Below, one piece after another: positions 49,984 to 58,634 of a stretch of 64,000 bases of DNA. The position numbers were made by a program, and so were the translations under genes. The stretch's first letter is position 1. Each line of letters opens with the position of its first letter. This DNA comes from Luteipulveratus flavus (GTDB lineage: Bacteria; Actinomycetota; Actinomycetes; Actinomycetales; Dermatophilaceae): assembly GCF_029439465.1 (NCBI RefSeq), contig NZ_JAROAV010000004.1:1-64000 (forward strand). The letters run 5' to 3'. The notes beneath the pieces are model-generated. The model was given only the letters and a program-made list of their open reading frames with translations. It made no database searches and was not told the DNA's origin.

Positions 49984-52260
49984 TCAGGCGTCGGCGGTGA
50001 CGGGCTCCTCGCCGCGACGGACGGCGGCCAGCAGCATGTTCGCGACGTCGACCACCTCGACCTGCTCGCGGGCCTCACCCTCGGACTGCTTGGCCGTAAG
50101 GCCGTCGGTCATCATCACCCGGCAGAACGGGCAGCCGATGGCGATCCGGTCGGCGCCGGTGTCGATGGCCTCCTGGGTGCGGTTGAGGTTGATCCGCGAG
50201 CCGAGCTTCTCCTCCATCCACATGCGGGCACCGCCGGCGCCGCAGCAGAACGACTTCTCGCCCGAGCGCTCCATCTCGCGGTACTCCACGCCCGGCAGCG
50301 CGCCGATGAGCTCGCGCGGCGGGGCGTACACGCCGTTGTGCCGGCCGAGGTAGCACGGGTCGTGGTAGGTCACCGAGGACGCCGTCGAGGCCGCGCCCGA
50401 GGAGTCCGCCTCGTCCGGGCGCGCGACCGGGACGAGCTTCTTCTCGCGCACCAGGCGGTTCAGCAGCTGCGTGTGGTGCACGACCTCGTACTCGCCGCCC
50501 AGCTGCGGGTACTCGTTCTTGATGGTGTTGAAGCAGTGCGCACAGGTGACGACGATCTTCTTCGCCTTCGACTCGTTCAGCACCTCGACGTTCTGGGACG
50601 CCAGCATCTGGAAGAGCATCTCGTTGCCGGCGCGCCGGGCCGGGTCGCCGGTGCAGGTCTCGCCGTCGCCCAGCACGGCGAAGTCGACGCCGGCGGTGTG
50701 CAGCAGCTCGGCCACCGCGCGGGTGGTCTTCTTCGCGCGGTCCTCGTACGCGCCTGCGCACCCGACCCAGAACAGCCAGTCGACCTCGTCGGCCGACTCG
50801 ATGTCGGATCCGATGACCTTGACCTCGAACGGCAGGTCCTTGGCCCAGTCCAGGCGCGCCCGCGCGGACATGCCCCACGGGTTCTGCTTGTTCTCGAGGT
50901 TCTTGAACAGGCCGCCGAGCTCGCTCGGGAACGCCGACTCGATGAGAACCTGGTAGCGGCGCATATCAACAATATGGTCGACGTGCTCGATGTCGACGGG
51001 GCACTGCTCGACGCACGCACCACACGTCGTGCACGACCACAGGACGTCCTGATCGATGACGGCGTCCGGCCCGTGCGGGTTGTACGCGGTCAGCGGCGCG
51101 CTGAGGTCGTACGAGGTGTCGCCGATCAGCGCGGTCGTCACGGCGGCGGGGGCGTCCGCACCCTCGGGCGCACCGCCGTTCGACGCAGCCTTGAGGTAGG
51201 GCGCCTGGGCGTTCGCGTGGTCGCGCAGCGTCATCATGAGCAGCTTGGGCGACAGCGGCTTCTCGGTGTTCCAGGCGGGGCACTGCGACTGGCAGCGGCC
51301 GCACTCGGTGCAGGTGGAGAAGTCGAGCAGGCCCTTCCAGGTGAAGTCGTCGACCGTGCCGACGCCGAGGCTGACCTCGTCGGAGTCGTCCTCCATCAGC
51401 TCGTCGAGGTTGTCGAAGTCGACCGGCTCACCGGCGACCTTCATCGGCTGCAGGGCGCCCAGCGACGTACGACCGTCGGCGTGCCGCTTGAACCAGATGT
51501 TGAAGAACGCCAGGAAGCGGTGCCAGGCCACGCCCATCGTGACGTTGAGCGAGATGGTGATCATCCAGGCGAAGGAGATCAGGATCTTGATGGCCGCGAC
51601 GACCACGATCAACTGCTCGATCGAGTCCTTGGACATGCCGGAGAACAGCTCGCCGAGCCCGAAGGTGAACGGGAAGTGCAGCGCGTTGGCGTGGTCGCCG
51701 CCGGTCACGTCCTCGTGGGCGTACTCCAGGCCGCGCAGCACGGTGATGCACAGGGCGACCCCGAGGATCGTCAGCTCGACGTAGTACGCCTGCCAGAAGG
51801 TGGAGCCGAAGAACCGCGAGTAGCGGCCCTGCGGGCTGGGGTTGCGGCCCGGGTGGTTCTTCCGGCGGACCCACATCAGGGTCAGGATGCCGAGCAGGCC
51901 GGTGACCGCGAAGAGCTCGGTGACCCACTCGTACAGGAAGAAGTGGCCGATCAGCGGGAGAGCCCAGTCCGGCTCGAAGACCTGCCCGAACGCGTTGACC
52001 AGCGTCAGGAACAGCACCCCGAACGAGACCATCGTGAACCAGTGGGCGACCGCGACGACCGGGAGCCGTGACATGCGGGTGTGGCCGAGGAACTCCCGGA
52101 TCAGCGTCCAGGTGCGAGCGCCGGGCCGGTCGGTGCGGCGATCCGGCTGGCCGAGGCGGTACGTCGAGGCCATCGTGGCGATGGCGCGCACGAACAACCC
52201 GATGGCGACGAGCGTGACCGGGATCGTGACGACCGCGGCGACGATCTGAAGTGCGGACAT
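49984..52260 (-). CDS. etfD: EtfD-like membrane iron-sulfur oxidoreductase
   Basis: A 758-aa protein that passes electrons from ETF (loaded by acyl-CoA dehydrogenases) to menaquinone. The first ~260 residues hold five or six membrane helices with conserved His (VAVAHWFTMVSFG). Two ferredoxin-type clusters follow: CTECGRCQSQCP near residue 320 and CTTCGACVEQCP near 413. The C-terminal half has heterodisulfide-reductase-like CCG motifs: VGCAGAYED, TCAHCFNT, FCCGAGGARMW, IGCPFCRVM. It corresponds in type to mycobacterial Rv0338c. TAGACT ends 7 nt before ATG 52260, and a dyad covers the region upstream. Confidence 0.88.
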   Translation of the reverse strand: MSALQIVAAVVTIPVTLVAIGLFVRAIATMASTYRLGQPDRRTDRPGARTWTLIREFLGHTRMSRLPVVAVAHWFTMVSFGVLFLTLVNAFGQVFEPDWALPLIGHFFLYEWVTELFAVTGLLGILTLMWVRRKNHPGRNPSPQGRYSRFFGSTFWQAYYVELTILGVALCITVLRGLEYAHEDVTGGDHANALHFPFTFGLGELFSGMSKDSIEQLIVVVAAIKILISFAWMITISLNVTMGVAWHRFLAFFNIWFKRHADGRTSLGALQPMKVAGEPVDFDNLDELMEDDSDEVSLGVGTVDDFTWKGLLDFSTCTECGRCQSQCPAWNTEKPLSPKLLMMTLRDHANAQAPYLKAASNGGAPEGADAPAAVTTALIGDTSYDLSAPLTAYNPHGPDAVIDQDVLWSCTTCGACVEQCPVDIEHVDHIVDMRRYQVLIESAFPSELGGLFKNLENKQNPWGMSARARLDWAKDLPFEVKVIGSDIESADEVDWLFWVGCAGAYEDRAKKTTRAVAELLHTAGVDFAVLGDGETCTGDPARRAGNEMLFQMLASQNVEVLNESKAKKIVVTCAHCFNTIKNEYPQLGGEYEVVHHTQLLNRLVREKKLVPVARPDEADSSGAASTASSVTYHDPCYLGRHNGVYAPPRELIGALPGVEYREMERSGEKSFCCGAGGARMWMEEKLGSRINLNRTQEAIDTGADRIAIGCPFCRVMMTDGLTAKQSEGEAREQVEVVDVANMLLAAVRRGEEPVTADA

Positions 52261-52280
52261 GACGAGCAGTCTAACCATTT

Positions 52281-52296
52281 GTTACCGCTCGGTAAC
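52281..52296 (-). promoter_or_regulatory. Operator-like dyad upstream of etfD
   Basis: GTTACCGCTCGGTAAC is a perfect dyad around GCTC. It lies 7 nt upstream of the -10-like TAGACT of etfD, in the usual repressor position between -35 and -10. It fits the same TTACY-N4-RGTAA pattern as the fadE5 sites. Confidence 0.72.
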
Positions 52297-52398
52297 TGTT
52301 GAGGCGACCCTTTGCCCCGGCGCCCGACGTACGCACCCGCCGCTACCCTCGCCCCGTGTCGCGCACCGGGGAGGTGCGCATCGGACGAGGGCGGCTCG

Positions 52399-54126
52399 GT
52401 GAGACTCCATCCCTACTTCCGGCCCAAGGGTCGCAACCACCTCGCGCTGCCGTACCTGGGGCCGTACCTGCTCGGCGCCATCGGCCTGCTGGCCGCCGTG
52501 AGCGCGGTCGGTCTCGACCTGTCGAAGGCGCCCTGGCTCGGGATGGTCGTCCTGGTCGCCGCGCTGGTGGTGGGCCTGCGCGAGCTGCAGCGCCCGCGTG
52601 TCACCCCGAGGGTGGGGTGGCTCCTGGCCCTGGGCGTGGTGGCCGCCTGCGGGGTGCTGCTGGACGTGGGTACGCGGTTCGCGCCCGTCGTGCTCGTCGT
52701 CGCCTTTGTCTGGTGGGTGTGGCTGCGCGGACGGCCGCCGCTCGAGGTCGTCGAGGTCGCGCCGGGACGGTGGGAGGCCGTCGCGGACGTGGTCCCGCAC
52801 TCGACCTGGGTGGACGTGTCGGCCGACCAGACCACGACCGACGCTCCGGCGCCGGCGTACGAGCCGGCGCCGCGACGCCTGGAGTACGCCCTCCCCGTGC
52901 CCGACCCGGCTCGTCGACCGTCCGGGCTCCCACGCCGATCGATCACCCTCGTTCCGTGGAAGCCCACGGGCGTCCTCTGGTTCGGCCTCGGCATGCTCGC
53001 GCTGGGCTTCCACCTCATCTGGACGGTGGTGCTCACCGGTGACTCCGGACGGGGTGGGCGGGCGATCGGGGCCGCGTTCGCGCTCCTGCTGCTCGCGCCG
53101 GGTGTCGCGATGCTCAGGACCGGGTCGTCGGTCCGCCTGGTCGTGGACGTGGAGGGTGTCCGGACCACCGGCTCGGGCCGCTGGGGCTTCCGGTGGTCCG
53201 AGCTGTCGGGCCTGGCGGTCGTGCCTGCCGCGGGTGGCGGGACCCCGGCGCTGGCGCTCGCGGTGAGCGACCCTCGGCTGGTGAGGGGGCGTCAGATCGC
53301 GACCGGCCGCGTACCGCCCTTCACCCACGTGTACGCCCTCCCTCCGTCCCGCCGCACGGACGAGGCGGCCGGCGAGCTGGTCGCGGCGCTGGCGACGTTC
53401 GCCCCCGACCTGCTCGTCGGTCCTGCCGGCGCCACGCCCGAGCAGCCGTACCCGCATCGGGCGCCGGACCCGGTACGGCCGGTCAGCGCGCCGCCGGAAG
53501 GTGCGCCGCCGGTCGGCGCTGACGTCCGGGTCCCGGTGCCGGCGCCGCACCTTCGACCATCGGGCGTCCGTCGACGCCGGGTCGCGACGGGCCGCCTCTG
53601 GGCAGCCCTGGCCATCGGCACGGTCTCCGCCTGCGTCCTCGTCCTCGGCGGCGCACTGCTGCTCGCTTCCGTGACCGGGCGAGGCGTCGATCAGGTGTGG
53701 CCGCGGCTGCTGGCGGGAGGCTTCGGTGTCCTGTTCCTCCTCTTCGCGGTCGCCGGCCTGAGCACCGTGCTGCTCGACCTCACCCGCCGCATCGAGGTCG
53801 ACGGTGTGGGGATGCGCCTCACCGGGATCTCGGGCTGGCGCTTCACCTGGGACGAGGTGGCTGCCGTCGCGGTCGTCGTCAGCCAGGACCGGGCACGCTC
53901 CAACGCCCCTGTCGGGATCGCCGTCGCAGCGCCGTCCCACGAGCAGCGGGGCAGCATGACGTACGAGACCTGGGAGGAGCTGCCGCCGTTCACCCACCTC
54001 TGCCCGGTACGCGGCGGACGGGACGGCGACGTCCTGCGGACCGAGCTCGCCACCGCCCTCGGAGCCGTCGTCCCGGATCTGTACGTCGGGGAGCTCCCCG
54101 CCCCGGTAGCCCAGCCGTCGCACTGA
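52399..54126 (+). CDS. Membrane protein with duplicated TM-PH-like units
   Basis: A 575-aa protein with no known function. After three N-terminal membrane segments (residues about 15-115) it contains two similar units. Each has two membrane helices followed by a PH-like beta domain: VDVEGVRTTGSGRWGFRWSE with PPFTHVYALP and APDLLVG, and VDGVGMRLTGISGWRFTWDE with PPFTHLCPVR and VPDLYVGE. The match shows internal duplication. GAGGG supports GTG 52399; TACCCT at 52344 could be the -10, giving a ~43-nt leader. It is divergent from etfD. Confidence 0.8.
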   Translation: MRLHPYFRPKGRNHLALPYLGPYLLGAIGLLAAVSAVGLDLSKAPWLGMVVLVAALVVGLRELQRPRVTPRVGWLLALGVVAACGVLLDVGTRFAPVVLVVAFVWWVWLRGRPPLEVVEVAPGRWEAVADVVPHSTWVDVSADQTTTDAPAPAYEPAPRRLEYALPVPDPARRPSGLPRRSITLVPWKPTGVLWFGLGMLALGFHLIWTVVLTGDSGRGGRAIGAAFALLLLAPGVAMLRTGSSVRLVVDVEGVRTTGSGRWGFRWSELSGLAVVPAAGGGTPALALAVSDPRLVRGRQIATGRVPPFTHVYALPPSRRTDEAAGELVAALATFAPDLLVGPAGATPEQPYPHRAPDPVRPVSAPPEGAPPVGADVRVPVPAPHLRPSGVRRRRVATGRLWAALAIGTVSACVLVLGGALLLASVTGRGVDQVWPRLLAGGFGVLFLLFAVAGLSTVLLDLTRRIEVDGVGMRLTGISGWRFTWDEVAAVAVVVSQDRARSNAPVGIAVAAPSHEQRGSMTYETWEELPPFTHLCPVRGGRDGDVLRTELATALGAVVPDLYVGELPAPVAQPSH

Positions 54127-54224
54127 GCGAACCACGGTTGCAGTATCAATAACCTGCTGTTGGAATAGGCATAAGACGCCTGCGGTTGTCGCGGGCTCGA
54201 CGTACTCCAGCGAAGGCGGTAGCA

Positions 54225-55154
54225 GTGCCCATCCTCGACGACGTGACCCAGGCCATCGGCAACACACCCCTGGTGCGTATCAACCGCATCATCTCCTCGG
54301 ACGCGACCGTCGCGGCCAAGCTGGAGTTCAGCAACCCTGCGGCGTCGGTCAAGGACCGCATCGGTGCCGCCATCGTGAAGGCGGCCGAGGATGCCGGCGC
54401 ACTGAAGCCCGGCGGCACGATCGTCGAGGCGACGTCCGGCAACACCGGCATCGCCCTCGCCATGGTCGGTGCGGCCAAGGGTTACGACGTCGTCCTCGCG
54501 ATGCCGGAGACGATGTCGAAGGAGCGGCGGGCGCTGCTGAAGGCCTTCGGTGCCGAGCTCGTCCTCACCGAGGGCGCCAAGGGCATGCAGGGTGCGGTCG
54601 ACAAGGCCGACGAGATCGTCGCTCAGCGCGAGGGCGCGATCCTCGCCCGCCAGTTCGCCAACGAGGCCAACCCCGAGGTTCACCGCCGCACCACGGCGGA
54701 GGAGATCTGGAAGGACACCGACGGCGAGGTCGACATCGTCATCGCCGGCATCGGCACCGGCGGCACCATCACCGGCGTCGGCCAGGTCCTCAAGGGTCGC
54801 AAGCCCGGGGTGCAGATGATCGCCGTCGAGCCGGAGGAGTCCCCGATCCTCAACGGCGGTCAGCCCGGCCCGCACAAGATCCAGGGCATCGGCGCCAACT
54901 TCGTCCCCGAGATCCTCGACCGTGACATCTACGACGAGGTCATCGACATCAACGCCGCCACCTCGGTGGAGTGGGCGCGCAAGGCCGCGACGGAGGAGGG
55001 GCTTCTGGTGGGCATCTCCTCCGGTGCCGCACTCGCCGCCGCCGACCAGGTCGCGCGGCGCCCGGAGAACGCCGGCAAGACCATCGTCGTGATCATCCCG
55101 TCGTTCGGCGAGCGCTACCTGTCGACGATCCTGTTCGAGGGCCTGGTTGACTGA
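54225..55154 (+). CDS. cysK: Cysteine synthase A (O-acetylserine sulfhydrylase)
   Basis: A 309-aa PLP enzyme that makes cysteine from O-acetylserine and sulfide. The PLP lysine is in [16 protein letters not shown], the phosphate- and substrate-binding loop is [13 protein letters not shown], and [18 protein letters not shown] and [11 protein letters not shown] complete the signature. AAGGCGG upstream supports GTG 54225. cysE follows immediately, so the last two steps of cysteine synthesis are co-transcribed and may form the cysteine synthase complex. Confidence 0.97.
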   Translation: MPILDDVTQAIGNTPLVRINRIISSDATVAAKLEFSNPAASVKDRIGAAIVKAAEDAGALKPGGTIVEATSGNTGIALAMVGAAKGYDVVLAMPETMSKERRALLKAFGAELVLTEGAKGMQGAVDKADEIVAQREGAILARQFANEANPEVHRRTTAEEIWKDTDGEVDIVIAGIGTGGTITGVGQVLKGRKPGVQMIAVEPEESPILNGGQPGPHKIQGIGANFVPEILDRDIYDEVIDINAATSVEWARKAATEEGLLVGISSGAALAAADQVARRPENAGKTIVVIIPSFGERYLSTILFEGLVD

Positions 55155-55158
55155 CGCA

Positions 55159-55785
55159 ATGGGTGCCGACGCGCTGCTGACCGGCGGAGCTGCGAGCAAG
55201 AGCGTGACGCAGACCGTGCGTCGCGCCGTCGCTCACATCCGCTCCGACCTGGACGCAGCGATCGCCCGCGACCCGGCCGTGGAGTCCCGCCTGGAGATGG
55301 CGCTGGCGTCGCCGGGCCTGCACGCCGTGTGGTCGCACCGGCTCGCGCACCGCATGTGGTCCAAAGGCGGCAGCTGGCGGCTTCCGGCGCGTCTGCTCTC
55401 CCAGACGGCACGGGCGGTGACAGGAGTGGAGATCCACCCCGGCGCCACCATCGGCCGGCGCTTCTTCATCGATCACGGCATGGGTGTGGTGATCGGCGAG
55501 ACCGCCGAGGTCGGTGACGACGTCATGCTCTACCACGGCGTCACCCTGGGCGGCCGGTCGCTGCAGCGGGTCAAGCGGCACCCGACCGTCGGCGACGGCG
55601 TCACCATCGGCGCCGGTGCCCGTGTCCTCGGCCCGGTCCGCGTCGGCGACGGTGCCCAGATCGGAGCGAACGCCGTCGTGGTCAAGGACGTCCCACCGCA
55701 GGCGGTGGCGACCGGGATCCCGGCGAAGGTGCGGTTCCCCGAGCCGGCGTACGACCCGTACACCGACCCGGCGCTGTTCATCTGA
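55159..55785 (+). CDS. cysE: Serine O-acetyltransferase
   Basis: A 208-aa left-handed beta-helix acyltransferase that makes O-acetylserine from serine and acetyl-CoA. Visible blocks are [31 protein letters not shown] (hexapeptide repeats), [40 protein letters not shown] and [20 protein letters not shown]. The C-terminal tail ends DPALFI; a terminal Ile in CysE proteins inserts into the CysK active site. ATG 55159 lies 4 nt after the cysK stop; TTG 55147 is an alternative. Confidence 0.95.
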   Translation: MGADALLTGGAASKSVTQTVRRAVAHIRSDLDAAIARDPAVESRLEMALASPGLHAVWSHRLAHRMWSKGGSWRLPARLLSQTARAVTGVEIHPGATIGRRFFIDHGMGVVIGETAEVGDDVMLYHGVTLGGRSLQRVKRHPTVGDGVTIGAGARVLGPVRVGDGAQIGANAVVVKDVPPQAVATGIPAKVRFPEPAYDPYTDPALFI

Positions 55786-55797
55786 CCCAGCACCAAC

Positions 55798-55838
55798 GAG
55801 ACGGCCCGCGTCCCCCAGGAGGGGACGCGGGCCGTCTC
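55798..55838. terminator. 18-bp terminator between cysE and hup
   Basis: The arms (GAGACGGCCCGCGTCCCC and its exact complement) enclose a 5-nt loop. It lies between convergent genes and can serve both. Confidence 0.85.
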
Positions 55839-55850
55839 GATGCGAGTGGA

Positions 55851-56126
55851 TCAGCCCTTTGCGGCGGCCTTCAGCTTGCTGCCGGCGCTGACCTTGGCGG
55901 CCTTCGACGCGGCGATCTGGATCTCCTCACCCGTCTGCGGGTTGCGACCGGTGCGCGCGGCGCGGTCGACGACCTCGATGGTGAGCAGACCCGGCAGCTG
56001 GATCTTCTCGCCGCGGCCGACGGCCTCGAGGATGACGTCGTTCAGGCCCGTGATCACGGTGTTGGCGTCCTTGACGCTCACCCCCGTGCGCTGGGCGATG
56101 GTGCTGGCGAGGTCAGTGCGGTTCAT
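55851..56126 (-). CDS. hup: HU family DNA-binding protein
   Basis: A 91-aa histone-like protein. The dimerisation helices (NRTDLASTIAQRTGVSVKDA) are followed by the beta-arm signature GRNPQTGEEIQIAASKAAKV and a short Lys/Ala tail (KLKAAAKG). It lacks the long Lys/Ala-rich tail of mycobacterial HupB. AGGA upstream and the domain boundary fix ATG 56126. It bends and compacts DNA. Confidence 0.95.
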   Translation of the reverse strand: MNRTDLASTIAQRTGVSVKDANTVITGLNDVILEAVGRGEKIQLPGLLTIEVVDRAARTGRNPQTGEEIQIAASKAAKVSAGSKLKAAAKG

Positions 56127-56285
56127 GAAAGGTCCTGTTCTGAAGGTTGAACGGTGAGCCATTGCTGGCCCGGGTTTGAAACTACGGCAGTTCAGCGCAG
56201 ATTTCGCGTCGGCACGCGACAGAATTCCGCGTCGTGTCGCGGTTCTTCCGCGTGCCGAGCGGACCACGGTACGCCGTGGGGCGCC

Positions 56286-56591
56286 TCAGGGCCGACTGCG
56301 GCCGGACAGATCGGTCGCTGCGGTCGGCGCATCCGAGGCGCCGGTGTCGCTCGAGGAGTCCTTCAGGCCCACCTTCGTGGCGGCCTTCGTCGCGGCGGAC
56401 TCGGCCGCGCTGCGTGCGGCCGGCGCCTTCGACTTCACCTGGTCGGTCACGTCCCCGACCTTGTTCTGCACCGAGGGGTTCTCCCACACCTTGTTGGCCT
56501 GGGTCTTGATCTGCTCGTAACGCTGCTTGCCGGCTCGTGCGCCCAGCACATAGCCGGCACCGACCCCGATCAGGAAGGACAACTTGCCCAT
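56286..56591 (-). CDS. YtxH-like membrane-associated protein
   Basis: A 101-aa protein with a glycine-rich N-terminal hydrophobic helix (SFLIGVGAGYVLGARAG) followed by a charged helical tail (KQRYEQIKTQANKVWENPSV, then Ala/Lys-rich). This layout is that of YtxH-type proteins, often stress-related. GAGGAG upstream supports the ATG. The function is not known. Confidence 0.82.
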   Translation of the reverse strand: MGKLSFLIGVGAGYVLGARAGKQRYEQIKTQANKVWENPSVQNKVGDVTDQVKSKAPAARSAAESAATKAATKVGLKDSSSDTGASDAPTAATDLSGRSRP

Positions 56592-56719
56592 GTCGTGCTC
56601 CTCTCGTCGTTTGCGACGACACTAACAACGGCGCCATCACGGCGAGTGGTCCTCGTGTGCACCCGGGCCTCGGACGGACGTCTACGATGGACGCGCTCGC
56701 TCGGGCGGACCGGGCGAAC

Positions 56720-56812
56720 GGAGGGCTCGCATAGTGGCCTAGTGCGGCGGTCTTGAAAACCGCTAAGTCGGTTACCCCGGCTTCGTGGGTTCGAATCCCA
56801 CGCCCTCCGCCA
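56720..56812 (+). tRNA. tRNA-Ser (anticodon TGA)
   Basis: Acceptor GGAGGGC pairs with GCCCTCC, the anticodon loop CTTGAAA carries TGA, a long variable arm (about 20 nt) marks a class II tRNA, and the T loop is GTTCGAATC. The discriminator is G and CCA is encoded. It reads UCA (and by wobble other UCN) codons. Confidence 0.96.
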
Positions 56813-57141
56813 CCGGTTTCCACGTCCTTCGCCGCCGATCGTTCTCGGTCCGTGAGATGTGAACTGCGCCTCATACCCAGTCGAGACCTAAACGACACGT
56901 GGTCGATCGAGGGCGGATACGCTGGCCGGGCAGCGTCGGGTGTGGGCGGTCGTCGGTCGGGTCGGCGCCGGTCAGTGCGCCCCCCGAAGTACGAGCCGTC
57001 TGCCGCGGCGCTGCCTCCCTCCCCGTACGACCTGGGCTCACCCGGTGGGCCTGCCCCGCGTGACCGGATGTCCGACCGGGCACGCCCCATCCGATGTGCT
57101 GCTTCGCGCTGGCGCACGTCCTGGACTAAGGAAGTGAACCC
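56813..57141. other. 329-nt gap before the DivIVA-like gene
   Basis: No gene, tRNA or strong hairpin is seen. A GATACGCT element near 56914 resembles an actinobacterial -10, which would give a leader of about 220 nt to the next gene; this is tentative. AAGGAAG at the end is the ribosome site. Confidence 0.5.
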
Positions 57142-58014
57142 GTGGCGAACTCGGCCACCCCGAACGGCAAATCCTCCGACTCGACGCCTGCAGGGCCGCC
57201 GATCCCTCAGCGTGAGGAGGGCCAGAACGACCAGATCTTCGACACCGTGCTGCGCGGCTACGACCGCCGGCAGGTCGACGACGCCCTGTCCACCCGCAAC
57301 AAGGAGATCACCCGGCTCAAGGTGCGCCTGGCCGAGGCGAACCGCCAGCACCAGCTGACGGCCGAGTCCGCCGAGCGCACCCAGTCCGAGCTGCGTGAGC
57401 TGCGCGCTCGTACGGCCAACGGTGAGCCGTCGGTCCCGGAGGACAGCTTCGGGTTCCGCGCCGAGAAGCTGCTGCGGCTGGCCGAGCAGGAGGCCACCGA
57501 GATGCGCAACAGCGCGAGCCGCGAGTCCGCGGGGATCCTCGAGAAGGCGCGGACCGACGCCGAGAAGCACCGCCACGACATCGAGCAGTCGCTGATCGCG
57601 CGGGCCTCGCTGCTGGAGCAGCAGTCCTCGCAGCGGTCCGCCGAGCTGCAGGAGCGTGAGCAGCAGATCGCCGACCAGCTCGCCGCTGCCCGCCAGCAGG
57701 CCGAGCACATGCACACCGCCGCTGAGCAGGCGGCGCTGCGGCTGCGCAAGGAGGCCGAGGCGGCGGCGGACGACACCCGCCAGCGCGCCGAGTCCGACAT
57801 CCGGCGCCAGCGCGACCAGTCGACCCAGGAGCTGGCTCGTCTCAGCGGCCTGCAGTCCGACGTGCGCTCCGAGCTGTCCCGCCTGAGCGACGTCCTCAGT
57901 GCCGAGGTCGCCAAGGCGCTGAGCAAGGTCGACCCCGAGGCGACCGACAACGCCAAGAACGCCTCGTCCAGCACGTCGCAGAAGCAGGCGGCGAGCTCCG
58001 GCTCCAACGGCTGA
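57142..58014 (+). CDS. DivIVA-like coiled-coil protein
   Basis: A 290-aa mostly helical protein. After a polar N-terminus the segment IFDTVLRGYDRRQVDDALST resembles the DivIVA lipid-binding/N-terminal signature, and residues about 50-265 are long coiled coil (EKLLRLAEQEATEMRNSASR, LREQ-type heptads). Such proteins, including Wag31- and Scy-like types, organise polar growth or division. It is not the main DivIVA, since it is not beside the dcw cluster here. GTG 57142 is defined by AAGGAAG. A long hairpin terminates it. Confidence 0.82.
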   Translation: MANSATPNGKSSDSTPAGPPIPQREEGQNDQIFDTVLRGYDRRQVDDALSTRNKEITRLKVRLAEANRQHQLTAESAERTQSELRELRARTANGEPSVPEDSFGFRAEKLLRLAEQEATEMRNSASRESAGILEKARTDAEKHRHDIEQSLIARASLLEQQSSQRSAELQEREQQIADQLAAARQQAEHMHTAAEQAALRLRKEAEAAADDTRQRAESDIRRQRDQSTQELARLSGLQSDVRSELSRLSDVLSAEVAKALSKVDPEATDNAKNASSSTSQKQAASSGSNG

Positions 58015-58034
58015 TCCGACTCACCTCGTCCGAC

Positions 58035-58082
58035 CGTCACCGGTCCGTCCGTCCGGCTCCAGCCGGCGGACGGCCGGTGACG
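58035..58082 (+). terminator. Terminator after the DivIVA-like gene
   Basis: An extended hairpin: CGTCACCGG-T-CCGTCCG pairs with CGGACGG-CCGGTGACG (one bulged T), topped by CCGGCT/AGCCGG. It starts 21 nt after the stop codon. Confidence 0.8.
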
Positions 58083-58164
58083 ACGCTCGTCGAGGGGTTC
58101 CGAGCGGCTGCTACGGCCGGATTTCCGTCGTCCGCCATCTTCTCGATGTCCGGGCCTCGCGTGC

Positions 58165-58339
58165 TAACGTCTTGCGCGGTTGCAGTTGCAGTTCCTCTCA
58201 GGACGATGAGGTGCCCGCGCGTAGCGGGCGCTTCGGCGTTGTGGGGCGTGTTCCACGCTTTCGGGGGTAAGACCAGCGGCAGCCGCCGCTCCGCGACGCG
58301 GGGTGTCAACGCCAGAGCAACAGATTGAGAGTTACCCCC
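58165..58339 (+). promoter_or_regulatory. csp promoter and long 5' leader
   Basis: TAACGT (58165-58170) is the best -10 candidate, giving a leader of about 163 nt before the csp ATG. The leader holds a GCCCGC/GCGGGC hairpin (58213-58229) and a direct TTGCAG repeat near the predicted transcript start. Long structured leaders are typical of cold-shock genes and allow temperature control. No gene is seen in 58083-58339. Confidence 0.55.
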
Positions 58340-58543
58340 ATGGCACAGGGAACCGTGAAGTGGTTCAACGCTGAGAAGGGCTTCGGCTTCATCGCCCAGG
58401 ATGGTGGCGGCCCGGACGTGTTCGTCCACTACTCCGCCATCCAGACCCAGGGCTACCGCAGCCTGGACGAGGCGCAGCGTGTCGAGTTCGAGATCACCCA
58501 GGGCGACAAGGGTCCGCAGGCGACCAACGTCACCACGGTCTGA
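58340..58543 (+). CDS. cspA: Cold-shock domain protein
   Basis: A 67-aa CSD protein that binds single-stranded nucleic acid. RNP1 is KGFGFIAQ and RNP2 is [19 protein letters not shown] opens the domain and [10 protein letters not shown] closes it. The ATG at 58340 gives the standard length. It has a long leader and its own terminator, so it is a single-gene unit. Acts as an RNA chaperone or transcription antiterminator in the family. Confidence 0.96.
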   Translation: MAQGTVKWFNAEKGFGFIAQDGGGPDVFVHYSAIQTQGYRSLDEAQRVEFEITQGDKGPQATNVTTV

Positions 58544-58580
58544 TTCAGACTTTCCATCGGCCGACCTGATCGGCACGAGA

Positions 58581-58614
58581 CGAAGCCCCGGAACCGAAAG
58601 GTTCCGGGGCTTCG
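58581..58614. terminator. csp terminator with GAAA tetraloop
   Basis: CGAAGCCCCGGAACC pairs perfectly with GGTTCCGGGGCTTCG around GAAA, a stable tetraloop. It is 37 nt past the csp stop and 20 nt before the stop of the convergent PBP gene. Confidence 0.88.
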
Positions 58615-58634
58615 TTGTGCTGACGATCCGGCGG

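Noticed and set aside
52356-52398. Leaderless GTG start at 52356 suggested by TACCCT at 52344
   Set aside because: That GTG is not in the frame of the membrane protein; its frame encodes Arg/Gly-rich shadow sequence. The element is kept only as a possible -10 for a 43-nt leader.
56127-56285. Small RNA gene between hup and the YtxH-like gene
   Set aside because: The stretch is somewhat AT-richer but no terminator or conserved structure could be recognised.
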